Under the pieces are notes generated by a model. The model was not told the DNA's origin. It did no database searches and saw only the letters and a program-made list of their open reading frames with translations. Below, one piece after another: positions 15,481 to 23,127 of a DNA stretch of 64,000 nucleotides (positions within the stretch are counted from its first letter, which is position 1; every line of letters begins with the position of its first letter). The translations under genes were made by a program, and so were the position numbers. This DNA is from Virgifigura deserti (GTDB lineage Bacteria > Pseudomonadota > Alphaproteobacteria > Dongiales > Dongiaceae): NCBI GenBank assembly GCA_003576685.1, contig QOZR01000001.1, positions 186,001-250,000 on the forward strand, given 5' to 3'.

Positions 15481-16011
15481 TCAACGCCGCTGTCGGCGGA
15501 GCTGTTCCAGTTCGTCGTCCCGCGCCTCGAACCAGCCGTTCTCCCAGTCGAGATGGGCAGCTGTATCGAAGGCGTGCGGATTGTCGGCGGGCTCCTTCCC
15601 AGTGCGGAAGGCAAGATAGCCCCGCTCGTATGCGTGGGGCCCCGTGGATGCGGGCATCACCGGCTCCGTCGATCGCCGGACGAAGCTTCGGAATTCCGGG
15701 AACTGCATCAGAACGGTGTCGTCGACGCCCTTGGGATATTCGTCCAGAATCTGGCGGCCGCGTTCGGTGATGCGGAATCGGCCCTCGTCGACCGGTGCCA
15801 GGAGCCGGGCCCGCATCAGGTTGCGCTTGGCATGGTCGAGATGCTGAAGCACTTCGTCGAAATCCTCTGGCGGCTGCTCCTTCGCCTGTTCGAATGTTTG
15901 TCGCAGCGCATTGCCGCAGTCCTGCAGGCTGGTTTCGCCGCGTGCCGCAACCTTGAGGACCGTCAACATCAGATCGGGGTAGCTGAGAAGCGTTTGCTCG
16001 TAGAAATCCAT
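15481..16011 (-). CDS. Mrr-N-like winged helix fused to an RMF-like domain
   Basis: The 176 residues appear to hold two domains. Residues 1-95 resemble the N-terminal winged-helix domain of Mrr-type restriction proteins: a helical region, then LDHAKRNLMRARLLAP, then GRFRITERGRQILDEY, the characteristic closing wing. Residues 125-165 (GPHAYERGYLAFRTG, then NPHAFDTAAHLDWENGWFEA) match the pattern of ribosome modulation factor, AYxxGYxA...NP...W..GW..A. No nuclease domain is present. A DNA- or RNA-binding regulator that touches the ribosome is possible, but this is inference from domain resemblance. It is the first gene of a three-gene minus-strand operon. Confidence 0.7.
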   Translation of the reverse strand: MDFYEQTLLSYPDLMLTVLKVAARGETSLQDCGNALRQTFEQAKEQPPEDFDEVLQHLDHAKRNLMRARLLAPVDEGRFRITERGRQILDEYPKGVDDTVLMQFPEFRSFVRRSTEPVMPASTGPHAYERGYLAFRTGKEPADNPHAFDTAAHLDWENGWFEARDDELEQLRRQRR

Positions 16012-16160
16012 CGCGATTCTATTACTGTTCCGACATAGGCGAATCTAGGTAGAGGCAGCTACGAAGGCGAGGCCGCGGCGGTTGGCCCGAAGGAGGCTCT
16101 TGATTCGAGAGCTGAAACGGCGCACGGAGGCACTGTCGTTCCGTTTCTGGAGGAATGGTC

Positions 16161-16655
16161 ATGCTGCTCGAAGGATCCTGTCGTTGCGGCGCCGTCGGCT
16201 TCAGCGTCGAGTCGCGCACGCCTTGCCCCTACATGCGGTGCTATTGCGCGATCTGCCGCAAGACGGCCGGCGGCGGTGGCTACGCCATTAACATCATGGG
16301 GGAAGCCGCGACGCTGAAGGTTCGCGGCGAGCCGAACATCACGGTCTGGCAGGCGCCGCTCGCAGAAACGGAAGAAGGCGGGGCGGGGCTGAGCCCGGCA
16401 CAACGGCATTTCTGCCGAACCTGCGGCAGCGCGCTATGGCTGCATGATCCGCGGTGGAGCGAGAATATCTATCCCTTCGCCTCGGCGATCAACACGCCGC
16501 TGCCGAAACCGCCGGAACGCGTCCATATCATGCTGGATTTCGCCGCGTCGTGGGTCACGGTGCCGCGCGGCAAGAAAGAGGTCCGTTTCGCCCGCTATCC
16601 CGAGGAGTCGATCTTCGACTGGCACCAGCGCCACGGCCTTTACCAGGATTCTTAG
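16161..16655 (+). CDS. GFA family protein (glutathione-dependent formaldehyde-activating fold)
   Basis: This 164-residue zinc protein has the GFA/DUF636 fold. The zinc-binding cysteines are visible: CRC at 7-9, CYCAIC at 27-32 (Cys27, 29, 32) and HFCRTCGSALW near residue 100. GGAGGA lies six bases before the ATG at 16161. The original family member was proposed to speed S-hydroxymethylglutathione formation, but most homologues have no proven activity, so a role with the formaldehyde pathway at 48-50 kb is only suggestive. Its TAG stop is shared with a palindromic repeat. Confidence 0.88.
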   Translation: MLLEGSCRCGAVGFSVESRTPCPYMRCYCAICRKTAGGGGYAINIMGEAATLKVRGEPNITVWQAPLAETEEGGAGLSPAQRHFCRTCGSALWLHDPRWSENIYPFASAINTPLPKPPERVHIMLDFAASWVTVPRGKKEVRFARYPEESIFDWHQRHGLYQDS

Positions 16656-16705
16656 AGGCTGATTTACCGATCAGGTTGGATCAACCTGATCGGATCGTAC
16701 TCTAG
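16651..16705 (+). repeat. CTAG-type palindromic repeat, right-half copy D
   Basis: This 55-bp element runs from CTTAGAG to CTCTAG. It contains the hairpin GATCAGGTTG/CAACCTGATC (10-bp stem, 3-base loop). It equals the right half of copy C and supplies the stop codon of the GFA gene. Confidence 0.85.
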
Positions 16706-16820
16706 CCCGACGACACCGGCGATCCGGTCAATGGTGCCCCGGGGCGATTTCGGCGGCGTCTTAAGGAAAAATTTACCGGTATCGGCGATTCTCAATGCGT
16801 TGACTGCCTCCGATCACCTT

Positions 16821-16856
16821 GGGCCGCGCACTCTCCCGCGCGGCCCTTTTATTTTT
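16821..16856 (+). terminator. strong intrinsic terminator
   Basis: GGGCCGCGC and GCGCGGCCC form a 9-bp stem with an 8-base loop, followed by TTTTATTTTT. It lies 165 bases after the GFA stop, so it ends either that transcript or a small RNA encoded between the repeat and this point. Confidence 0.85.
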
Positions 16857-17640
16857 GCCGGAGCCTGCGTTCGGTGGCCAGCCAATGCAGCAGCCGCTGA
16901 ATCGCGATCGCGAGAGATGTCACGCGCTGCCGCTGATGGTCCAGGCTGGCGCTGAGAGCCTCGAGTTGGGAGGCTAGAAGCTTCGCGGGATAGTGCTCGG
17001 CCAGACGGCGCTCCATGGTTTCGAGCTGCTGTTGATGCTCCTCACAGCGGCGGAGTACGGCGGCGATCTGCGCCTCCTGCGCCTGGATGGCGCGGTAGAT
17101 GCGGTCGAAATCGACCGTTGGCTGTTCCTCCACCGCCTCTGTGGCATTCTCCGACGCCGCTTCGGCATGCTGTCGAGGTGCAGGCCGTTCCGCGATACGG
17201 GGCGCGTGCCCTACCGCCCGGTCCTGGTGGCGATCCGGATCGGGGCGCGGTGAATCCGGATCTTCGCCGATCAGGCGGGCAAAGGCGGCGATATCCACCA
17301 GCGAAAGTTCCGGTGCCGGCCTTGCCGCCAGCGCCCGCATGGCAGGCCCGGGCGCGCAGGCCTTTCCGTTGGCGGCCTCATTCGCAGCCTTGTCCAAAGG
17401 CCTCTGTCCAAGCAACCTGCCAACCGACCTGACCTGTTGCGGCTCCCGCGCCTTTCTCTCATCCTGCATCTCTATTGCGACGATGCGATCGCTCAGGCTT
17501 TGCAGCTCCTGCACCGTATCGGAGGCAGCGAGCGGATCGGCATTCGAGACGCCGACGAATCGCGCGCACAGCCTGTTATACCGGTGACGAAGCTCTTGCA
17601 GCTCGGGATTCGGGGAGGGGCGGCTATGGTGCGGCATCAT
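16849..17640 (-). CDS. hypothetical coiled-coil protein
   Basis: This protein of about 263 residues begins MMPHHSRPSPNPELQELRHR. It has a charged, proline-containing middle and a long heptad-rich C-terminal region (RIYRAIQAQEAQIAAVLRRC, then HQQQLETMERRLAEH and QLEALSASLDHQRQRV), which predicts a coiled coil of 80-90 residues. No membrane segment or catalytic motif is visible and I do not recognise the family. The frame stays open far upstream, opposite the TauE/SafE gene, but that part is antisense noise; the start at 17640 is a guess without a strong ribosome site. Its stop lies in the T-tract of the plus-strand terminator. Confidence 0.55.
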   Translation of the reverse strand: MMPHHSRPSPNPELQELRHRYNRLCARFVGVSNADPLAASDTVQELQSLSDRIVAIEMQDERKAREPQQVRSVGRLLGQRPLDKAANEAANGKACAPGPAMRALAARPAPELSLVDIAAFARLIGEDPDSPRPDPDRHQDRAVGHAPRIAERPAPRQHAEAASENATEAVEEQPTVDFDRIYRAIQAQEAQIAAVLRRCEEHQQQLETMERRLAEHYPAKLLASQLEALSASLDHQRQRVTSLAIAIQRLLHWLATERRLRQK

Positions 17641-17751
17641 GACAGGGAGGTGGCTCTCTTCGGCTGGTCTCCGAGGGTGCGGGGTACCGGTTCGCCGACG
17701 CGACATCCCGTTTCCCATGATCTTTGACTGCCAGGAATTTGACAAGACTTT

Positions 17752-17790
17752 CCGGGAACCAATAACGTGGCCCCGGATTTTGGTTCCCGG
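17752..17790. promoter_or_regulatory. 11-bp perfect inverted repeat upstream of TauE/SafE gene
   Basis: CCGGGAACCAA and TTGGTTCCCGG are separated by 17 bases and sit about 58 bases before the TauE/SafE start. It could be an operator or an RNA hairpin in the leader. Confidence 0.5.
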
Positions 17791-17847
17791 AGCCTTGGGG
17801 GGCCGCAAGATGATCCTCCCGGCCTTCTTCTCCTGACATGGTCTGCC

Positions 17848-18612
17848 ATGGGTTCCGACATCCTTCTGTTTGCCGGTATCGGCTTCATGGCGCAACTCGT
17901 CGACGGCGCCTTGGGTATGGCCTTCGGCGTGATTACGAATGCGCTTCTGCTGAGCTTCGGAATCTCGCCGGCGGCCGCCAGCGCCAGCGTTCATGCCGCC
18001 AAGATCGCCATCGGCGGTGCCTCCGGCCTGTCGCATCTCGCCTTTCGGAATGTCGATGGCGTGCTGATCCGGCGCCTCGTGGTGCCGGGCGTAATCGGTG
18101 GAATCGTCGGGGCGCTGCTTCTCTCCTGGGTTCCCGGGGAGGCCATCCGGCCGTTCGTCGCCGTCTATCTGTTGCTGGTAGGCGTCCTGATCCTCCGCGG
18201 CGCCTGGAAGCAGCGCAAGGCGGAGAAACGGTCGCATCCCCGTCGGTTTACCGGCCTGGGGCTGGTCGGCGGGTTTCTCGATGCCGTTGGCGGAGGCGGG
18301 TGGGGACCGATCGTAACCTCGACCCTCGTTGCCGGCGGCATGACGCCCCGCTTCGCCATAGGCTCCGTCAACCTGGCCGAGTTCTTTGTCGCCGTTGCGA
18401 TTTCGGCCGTCTTCTTCGCCACGATCGGCCTCGTGCATGTCGAGACCATCATCGGCCTGGTGCTGGGCGGCGTGCTGGCCGCGCCGCTCGGCGCCTATCT
18501 GAGCAAGCGGGTCCCCGGGCGTCTCCTGATGATCGCCGTCGCAGGCGGGATCATCCTGCTCAGCGCCCATATGATCATCCACGCGCTCCCGGAACTGTGG
18601 GCGCTCAGCTAG
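17848..18612 (+). CDS. TauE/SafE family sulfite/anion exporter
   Basis: This 254-residue integral membrane protein has around eight hydrophobic helices. Family signatures are visible in both halves: the N-terminal GFMAQLVDGALGMAFGV and SVHAAKIAIGGASGLSHL, and the C-terminal GFLDAVGGGGWGPIVTSTL and GSVNLAEFFVAVAISAVFF, reflecting the inverted repeat of the family. Members are believed to move sulfite, sulfoacetate or other small organic anions across the inner membrane. The exact substrate is unknown here. Start chosen at 17848 (MGSDILLFAG). The TAG stop belongs to palindromic repeat F, which it shares with the convergent ThDP-enzyme gene. Confidence 0.9.
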   Translation: MGSDILLFAGIGFMAQLVDGALGMAFGVITNALLLSFGISPAAASASVHAAKIAIGGASGLSHLAFRNVDGVLIRRLVVPGVIGGIVGALLLSWVPGEAIRPFVAVYLLLVGVLILRGAWKQRKAEKRSHPRRFTGLGLVGGFLDAVGGGGWGPIVTSTLVAGGMTPRFAIGSVNLAEFFVAVAISAVFFATIGLVHVETIIGLVLGGVLAAPLGAYLSKRVPGRLLMIAVAGGIILLSAHMIIHALPELWALS

Positions 18613-18645
18613 AGTGCGATCCGAACAAGTTGGATCAGTCTCTAA
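18609..18645 (-). repeat. CTAG-type palindromic repeat, short copy F
   Basis: The element runs CTAGAGTGCGATCC to GGATCAGTCTCTAAG, a shortened half-element in reverse orientation. It contains the TauE/SafE stop codon (TAG, 18610-18612) and the last codons and stop of the convergent gene. Confidence 0.7.
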
Positions 18646-20248
18646 GGAACGGGGCGTCCTGCCGGACCTCGATCAGCGTCGGCCGGTCGGCCGTGAACGC
18701 CGCTCGTAATCTGGCCTCGAGATCCTTCAGGCTGTCGGGTCGGACCGCGTCGCAGCCGAACGCCTTGGCGAGTGCGAGATAGTCGGGATTGCGCGGCTTC
18801 ACGCCGATCTCGGGAATCCCCAGCTCGACCATGTCCCCGGCGATCTGGCCGAGACCGTCATTGTTCCAGAGCAGCACGACAACCGGCAGGCCGAGCTCGG
18901 CGGCGGTGGCGAGCTCCTGGACCGTGAACAGCAGGCCGGCGTCGCCGGCCAGCGCGACGGTGGCCCGCGACGGCATCGCGAGCTTCGCGCCGATCGCGGC
19001 GGGGAGCGCATAGCCGAGCGTGCCGAAGCCCAGCGGATGGAACCAGGACCGCGGCCTACTGCAGGGGAAGTAGGTGTTGCCGGTATAGGCGATTTGCGTC
19101 ATGTCCGTGGCAACCATGCCGTCCTCCGGCAGGGCGGCGCGCAGCACGTCGAGCACGGCGGCATGTTTCCGCTGGAGCGGCTTGAGCGACTCGCGGTTCA
19201 GCGTCCGGATTCGCGTCAGCTCCTCAGCCGGGATCCGGCCTTCCGGCGTTCCGGCGCGCTCCGCCCCGGTACGCTCCATCAGGGCGGTGAGCGTATCGCC
19301 GGCGTCGCCGAGGATTGCGGCGTCGGGCGCGTAATCGCGGGTCAGGGTCGCTGGGTCGATGTCGATGCGCAGCAGCCGTCCGCCGAGCGGCAGCCGGTCG
19401 GCCCAGGAATCGGTTTCGGCCAGTTCCGTTCCCACGGCGATGAGGAGATCCGCCGACCGCAGGAAATCCTGGGTCGCCGACAGCGATAAGGTCGCGCCCA
19501 GGCAGAGCGGATGGCCGTCCGGCAGGACGCCCTTGGCCGCCGTGGTCAGGACGACGGGCGCGCTGAGGCGTTCGGCGAGGGCCCGCAATGGCCCGCCGGC
19601 CTCGATAGTGCCGCCGCCGGCGATGATGACCGTCCGGTCGCTGCTCTGGATGAGTGCGGCGGCGGCGTCGAGGGCGTCGGCTTCGAGCGCGGGCCGCTGC
19701 CCGGCCGGCGGTCGCGGTGCGGCGCCGGCGGCCGGGCCGGCAAGCACGTCCAACGGGATTTCAATATGAACCGGACGCGGCCGCTTGGCCTCGAACACGG
19801 TGAAGGCATCGGCCATTGCCGTCGGAAGGTCCGCGGGATCGAGAATGGTCCGGCTGAAGGCGGTGAGGGGCGCCATCATCGCCTGCTGCGAAGTCATCTC
19901 ATGCAGCCGGCCGCGACCCTTGCCGAGGTCGACCCGCGCGTTGACGCTCGACAGGATCAGCAGCGGCACCGAATCGGAATAGGCTTGGCCGATCGCCGTC
20001 GCCGCGTTGGCGACACCGGGACCGGTGATCAGGATGCTGACGCCGGGCCGCCCCGAGGCGCGTGCATAGCCGTCGGCCATGAAGCCGGCGCCCTGTTCGT
20101 GACGGACCGCAACGTGCCGAATCGCGCTGTCGGCGAGCCCCCGGTAGAAGTCCAGCGTATGGACGCCGGGTATACCGAAGACGGTATCGACGCCATAGGT
20201 TTCGAGCAGGGCGATCGCGGCCTGGCCGCAGGTCTGATTGTTGTTCAT
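18635..20248 (-). CDS. ThDP-dependent 2-keto acid decarboxylase, AruI-like
   Basis: This 537-residue enzyme of the acetolactate-synthase fold is closest by pattern to 5-guanidino-2-oxopentanoate decarboxylase (AruI) of the arginine transaminase pathway. The ThDP-activating Glu51 lies in RHEQGAGFMADGYA, with GVHTLDFYRGL before it and LGKGRGRLHEM after. The cofactor site is AGDAGLLFTVQEL followed by NND about 25 residues on. The three-domain length is normal. AruI makes 4-guanidinobutanal from the transaminated arginine keto acid; the assignment against other ThDP decarboxylases is moderate because no aruH transaminase is adjacent. Its last codons lie inside repeat F. Confidence 0.85.
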   Translation of the reverse strand: MNNNQTCGQAAIALLETYGVDTVFGIPGVHTLDFYRGLADSAIRHVAVRHEQGAGFMADGYARASGRPGVSILITGPGVANAATAIGQAYSDSVPLLILSSVNARVDLGKGRGRLHEMTSQQAMMAPLTAFSRTILDPADLPTAMADAFTVFEAKRPRPVHIEIPLDVLAGPAAGAAPRPPAGQRPALEADALDAAAALIQSSDRTVIIAGGGTIEAGGPLRALAERLSAPVVLTTAAKGVLPDGHPLCLGATLSLSATQDFLRSADLLIAVGTELAETDSWADRLPLGGRLLRIDIDPATLTRDYAPDAAILGDAGDTLTALMERTGAERAGTPEGRIPAEELTRIRTLNRESLKPLQRKHAAVLDVLRAALPEDGMVATDMTQIAYTGNTYFPCSRPRSWFHPLGFGTLGYALPAAIGAKLAMPSRATVALAGDAGLLFTVQELATAAELGLPVVVLLWNNDGLGQIAGDMVELGIPEIGVKPRNPDYLALAKAFGCDAVRPDSLKDLEARLRAAFTADRPTLIEVRQDAPFLRD

Positions 20249-20391
20249 CGGCTTGCCTCACCATGTCACGCGTTCGGGGTGCCTCGATCGTCGCTCCGGC
20301 GTATGGCGGGGCCTCTCGGTGGCACGGTCCTCCAGTTAGCGGTGGCCACCGTCGGTGCGCAACTGAAATTCCCGTCCCGCATAAAGATGAG

Positions 20392-20418
20392 TTATCTCCG
20401 TTATCCCCGTTATACACA
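20392..20418. repeat. three iterated 9-mers, TTATCNCCG-like
   Basis: TTATCTCCG, TTATCCCCG and TTATACACA follow one another without gaps. The third is one base from the DnaA-box consensus TTATCCACA. They lie about 145 bases upstream of the ThDP-enzyme start. Confidence 0.5.
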
Positions 20419-20476
20419 GCTTCCCAATGTCGCTGCGGCTGTTAGGTTCGGGCGCGCCAATCAAGATTGCAGGAAT

Positions 20477-20677
20477 ATGAACGTCAGCCCGTACCTGAAG
20501 CGGCGCCTCAGGACTCTCGATGAGTTCCTCAGGGCCAAAGGCGAGAATGTCGCGCTGTTCGCACAAGGCGACACAAGACGCCGTGCCTCCAACGGCGTGG
20601 AAGCAAGCGATGCGACGCGGGATCGCGCGCGGCTGACGCTCGTATCGAGCACGGACGATCCCCACCCGGCGCGCTAG
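20477..20677 (+). CDS. possible small basic protein, 66 residues
   Basis: The frame begins MNVSPYLKRRLRTLDEFLRA and continues KGENVALFAQGDTRRRASNG, reading like a short helical, basic soluble protein. AGGA lies only a few bases before the ATG, closer than usual. The stop TAG is the second to fourth base of palindromic repeat B, the same arrangement seen at four better-supported genes. I do not recognise a family and it may be spurious. Confidence 0.4.
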   Translation: MNVSPYLKRRLRTLDEFLRAKGENVALFAQGDTRRRASNGVEASDATRDRARLTLVSSTDDPHPAR

Positions 20678-20790
20678 AGTACGATCCGATCAGGTTGATC
20701 CAACCTGATCGGAGAATCGTCCTCTCATACAAACAATTCGAGACTGATTCACCGGTCACATCGGATCGATGTGATCGGATCAGGCTCTAG
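20674..20790 (-). repeat. CTAG-bounded palindromic repeat, full copy B (inverted)
   Basis: This 117-bp copy is nearly the exact reverse complement of copy A. It runs from CTAGAGTACGATCCGATC to GATCGGATCAGGCTCTAG, with both hairpin arms and the central ACAAACAATTCGAGACTGAT. Confidence 0.9.
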
Positions 20791-20807
20791 GCCCGTCGCC
20801 GCTGCTC

Positions 20808-20829
20808 GGGCGGCCGCGCAGGGCCGCCC
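20808..20829 (-). terminator. hairpin downstream of the PotD-like gene
   Basis: GGGCGGCC and GGCCGCCC form an 8-bp stem with a 6-base loop, 28 bases after the stop of the minus-strand binding-protein gene. No T-tract follows on that strand, so intrinsic termination is uncertain. Confidence 0.45.
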
Positions 20830-20856
20830 CTACCTCCAGACCCGTTTCAAACCGCT

Positions 20857-21969
20857 TTAGATGCCGGCCTTCACCCGCTCGAACATGGTCACGTATTTCT
20901 CGCGTAGCGCCGGCTCGATGGGCTGGAAGAAGACGCCTTGGGCGAACAGGGCTTCGGGCGAGGAGATGCCGAGCTCATCGAGCCGCTCTGCACTTACCAG
21001 CTCGAACGATTTCCGGTTCGAGTGGCCGTAGCCGAGTTGGTCGATCAATGCTTGGCCGGTTTCCGGGGCGAGCATGGCGTCGATAAAGTCGTAGGCCGCT
21101 TGCTCGTCGCCCGGAGCATCCTTGACCAGTGCCAAGCCGCAAACCCAGGTCAGGATACCCTCCTTCGGGTTCATGTAGCGGACGGGCAGGCCCTGCTGCT
21201 TCAACGCCACCACGGAGCTGTTCCAGGCATAGGCGGCAACCAGCTCGCCGGTGGCGAGGCTCTGTTCGACCGCGGTGTTGTCCGTCCAGTAGTAACGGAG
21301 CAGGGGCCTCTGCTCGCGCATCAGGTCGGCGACCTTCGTCAACTGCTCGTCGCTCATCGAGAAGGGGTTGTCGAAGCCGAGCGTGAGCGCTGCCGTGATA
21401 ACGGCGCCATCCACCGAGTCGTAGGTCGCGAGCCGGCCGGCATAGCGCTCGTCGAACAGCAGCGACCAGCTGTCCTCTTCGACCTCGACAAGGTCGGTGC
21501 GGTAGAGAATCGAGGAGTTTCCCCAGTCCCATGGAACGAAGAAAGGCTGCCCGTCGAAGACGGTGCCCTCGATCGTCGTCAGCTTCGGCCAGATATCGGC
21601 GTAATGCTGCAGGCGCGAGGTGTCGACGGCCTTGATGACTCCGGCATCGCGCCAGCGTCCGACCGAATAGGTGCAGGGGTGGGTGACGTCCGGCGTATAG
21701 CCGGCGCGCAGCTTCTGCAGCGCTTCCTCTTCCTCGCCGAAAAAGTTGATGCTGGGAGAACCGCCATATTTTTCGATATAGGCCTGGTGAAAAGCGGGGC
21801 TCTCATATTCCGACCAGGTGAAGTACTCGATCTCGCCTTCCGCGGCGGCGCGCCGGGACCAGACCGGCAGCGTCACCAGAGCGAGGCCGGCGGAAGCCAG
21901 AGCCGTGCTGAACTGGCGCCGCGAGAAGTTTCTTTCGGCCAGCCGGTCGCGGAACTCGTTCTTATCCAT
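20857..21969 (-). CDS. ABC transporter substrate-binding protein, PotD/PotF-like
   Basis: This 370-residue periplasmic binding protein is of the spermidine/putrescine type. The N-terminus has a twin-arginine-like signal (NFSRRQFSTALASAGLALVT) ending near AAAEGE, then the mature start IEYFTWSEYESP, the usual first strand of PotD-like proteins. FVPWDWGNSSILYRTDLV and GYGHSNRKSFELV are also typical. Ligand-contact residues cannot be assigned with certainty. No permease or ATPase gene is adjacent, so it is an orphan component whose transporter is elsewhere. Polyamine binding is inferred from family; neighbouring amine enzymes fit the idea. Confidence 0.88.
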   Translation of the reverse strand: MDKNEFRDRLAERNFSRRQFSTALASAGLALVTLPVWSRRAAAEGEIEYFTWSEYESPAFHQAYIEKYGGSPSINFFGEEEEALQKLRAGYTPDVTHPCTYSVGRWRDAGVIKAVDTSRLQHYADIWPKLTTIEGTVFDGQPFFVPWDWGNSSILYRTDLVEVEEDSWSLLFDERYAGRLATYDSVDGAVITAALTLGFDNPFSMSDEQLTKVADLMREQRPLLRYYWTDNTAVEQSLATGELVAAYAWNSSVVALKQQGLPVRYMNPKEGILTWVCGLALVKDAPGDEQAAYDFIDAMLAPETGQALIDQLGYGHSNRKSFELVSAERLDELGISSPEALFAQGVFFQPIEPALREKYVTMFERVKAGI

Positions 21970-22167
21970 GGACTATCTCCCTTGTCTTGACTTCGGATTA
22001 CTATGGGATTCGAAGCATCGCCTAGACCCCGATCCGGGACAATCGGTTAAATCCGCTGATTAATTCCGCTGGGCGGGCATGTCCGTCCGGTGCTTCAACC
22101 CGGTGTGAATAGCTGCTAATCCTCACTGTCCTGGGCGCGGTGTGAGGGGCTCGGGATGAGGAGAAGA

Positions 22168-22197
22168 CCTCATGGGTGAGCCTGTCGAACCATGAGG
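22168..22197. repeat. CCTCATGGT palindromic repeat, copy 2
   Basis: CCTCATGGGTGAGCCTGTCG with ACCATGAGG after it matches copy 1 with one inserted G and a C/T change. It lies upstream of the AEC transporter. Confidence 0.75.
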
Positions 22198-22227
22198 GCG
22201 GGGCCGGGCATCCGGCGGGGGGCTTCC

Positions 22228-23103
22228 GTGTATTCCGATATGGCGGCGATCATTTCGCCGATCTTCATTTGCGCGGCGATCGGCTTCGTCTGGGGACGGC
22301 TCCAGCGGCCGTTCGACGTCGAACTCGTGACGGCGCTGGTCTCATCGGTAGGAACGCCCTGCTTGATCGGCGCGACCCTGACCAGCGTCGAGATCGACCT
22401 GCAGGCGGTCGGCGTGATGGCGGGGGCGACGCTGCTTGCCTTCGCGGGATTCGCCGCGATCGGCATCCTGGCGCTGCGATGGAGCGGGCTGGCGCTGCAT
22501 TCCTTTCTCCCGGCCTTGATCTTCCCGAACTCCGGCAATATGGGGCTGCCGCTCTGCCTCTTCGCATTCGGCGATACCGGCCTGGCTTTCGCCATAGTCT
22601 TCTTCACGATCGCCTCGACCTTGCAGTTCACGCTCGGCATCGGCATCGCCGCCGGCACCTTCGCGCCCGGCCAGTTGCTGCGGATGCCGCAGCTCTATGC
22701 CGTAGGCTTCGCACTGCTGTTCTTGACGACCGGCACGCCGGTGCCGGGCTGGCTCGCGAACACGCTCGACCTGCTCGGCGGCCTGACGATTCCGCTGATG
22801 CTGATCGCGCTCGGCGTCGCGCTGGCGCGGCTGCGGGTGATCAGCATTCGGCGCAGCCTCGTTCTGTCGCTGGGTCGGCTGGGGATCGGCCTGGCGACGG
22901 GGCTTGTCGTCGCTTGGGCCTTCGACCTATCCGGTGTGGCGCGCGGTGTGCTGATCGTCCAAAGCGCAATGCCCGTGGCCGTGTTCAGCTATCTGTTCGC
23001 CCAGCTCTATCGCCGTGCACCGGAGGAGGTCGCCGGCATGGTCGTGATCTCCACTGCGATCTCCTTCGCCACCTTGCCGCTGCTGTTGCTTCTGGTGCTA
23101 TGA
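22228..23103 (+). CDS. AEC family transporter (auxin efflux carrier-like)
   Basis: This 291-residue membrane protein has eight to ten hydrophobic helices. The first is IISPIFICAAIGFVWGRL. The central FPNSGNMGLPLCLFAFGDTG is the conserved helix-breaking motif of the AEC (BART superfamily) carriers, and QSAMPVAVFSYLFAQLY near the end is the matching half. Bacterial members export or import small organic acids such as malate. The start is GTG at 22228 after a G-rich site, or the ATG at 22240; the difference is four residues. The CocE-like hydrolase gene starts 24 bases downstream, so the two may be cotranscribed. Confidence 0.88.
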   Translation: MYSDMAAIISPIFICAAIGFVWGRLQRPFDVELVTALVSSVGTPCLIGATLTSVEIDLQAVGVMAGATLLAFAGFAAIGILALRWSGLALHSFLPALIFPNSGNMGLPLCLFAFGDTGLAFAIVFFTIASTLQFTLGIGIAAGTFAPGQLLRMPQLYAVGFALLFLTTGTPVPGWLANTLDLLGGLTIPLMLIALGVALARLRVISIRRSLVLSLGRLGIGLATGLVVAWAFDLSGVARGVLIVQSAMPVAVFSYLFAQLYRRAPEEVAGMVVISTAISFATLPLLLLLVL

Positions 23104-23127
23104 GTCTTTGGAACCACAGGGGGAGAA

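Noticed and set aside
17641..18582. Minus-strand open frame continuing upstream of the coiled-coil gene, over 300 codons
   Set aside because: It is antisense to the well-supported TauE/SafE gene and reads as Asp/Gly/His-rich noise with no homology features. Only the part below 17640 was kept.
22021..22040. CTAGACCCCGATCCGGG as an eighth copy of the CTAG repeat
   Set aside because: Only about 10 bases agree with the terminal motif and no inverted partner or hairpin arm follows.
22171..22194. Seven-codon frame (MGEPVEP) with GAGGAG upstream
   Set aside because: It lies wholly inside a dispersed palindromic repeat, whose sequence explains the ATG and the stop.
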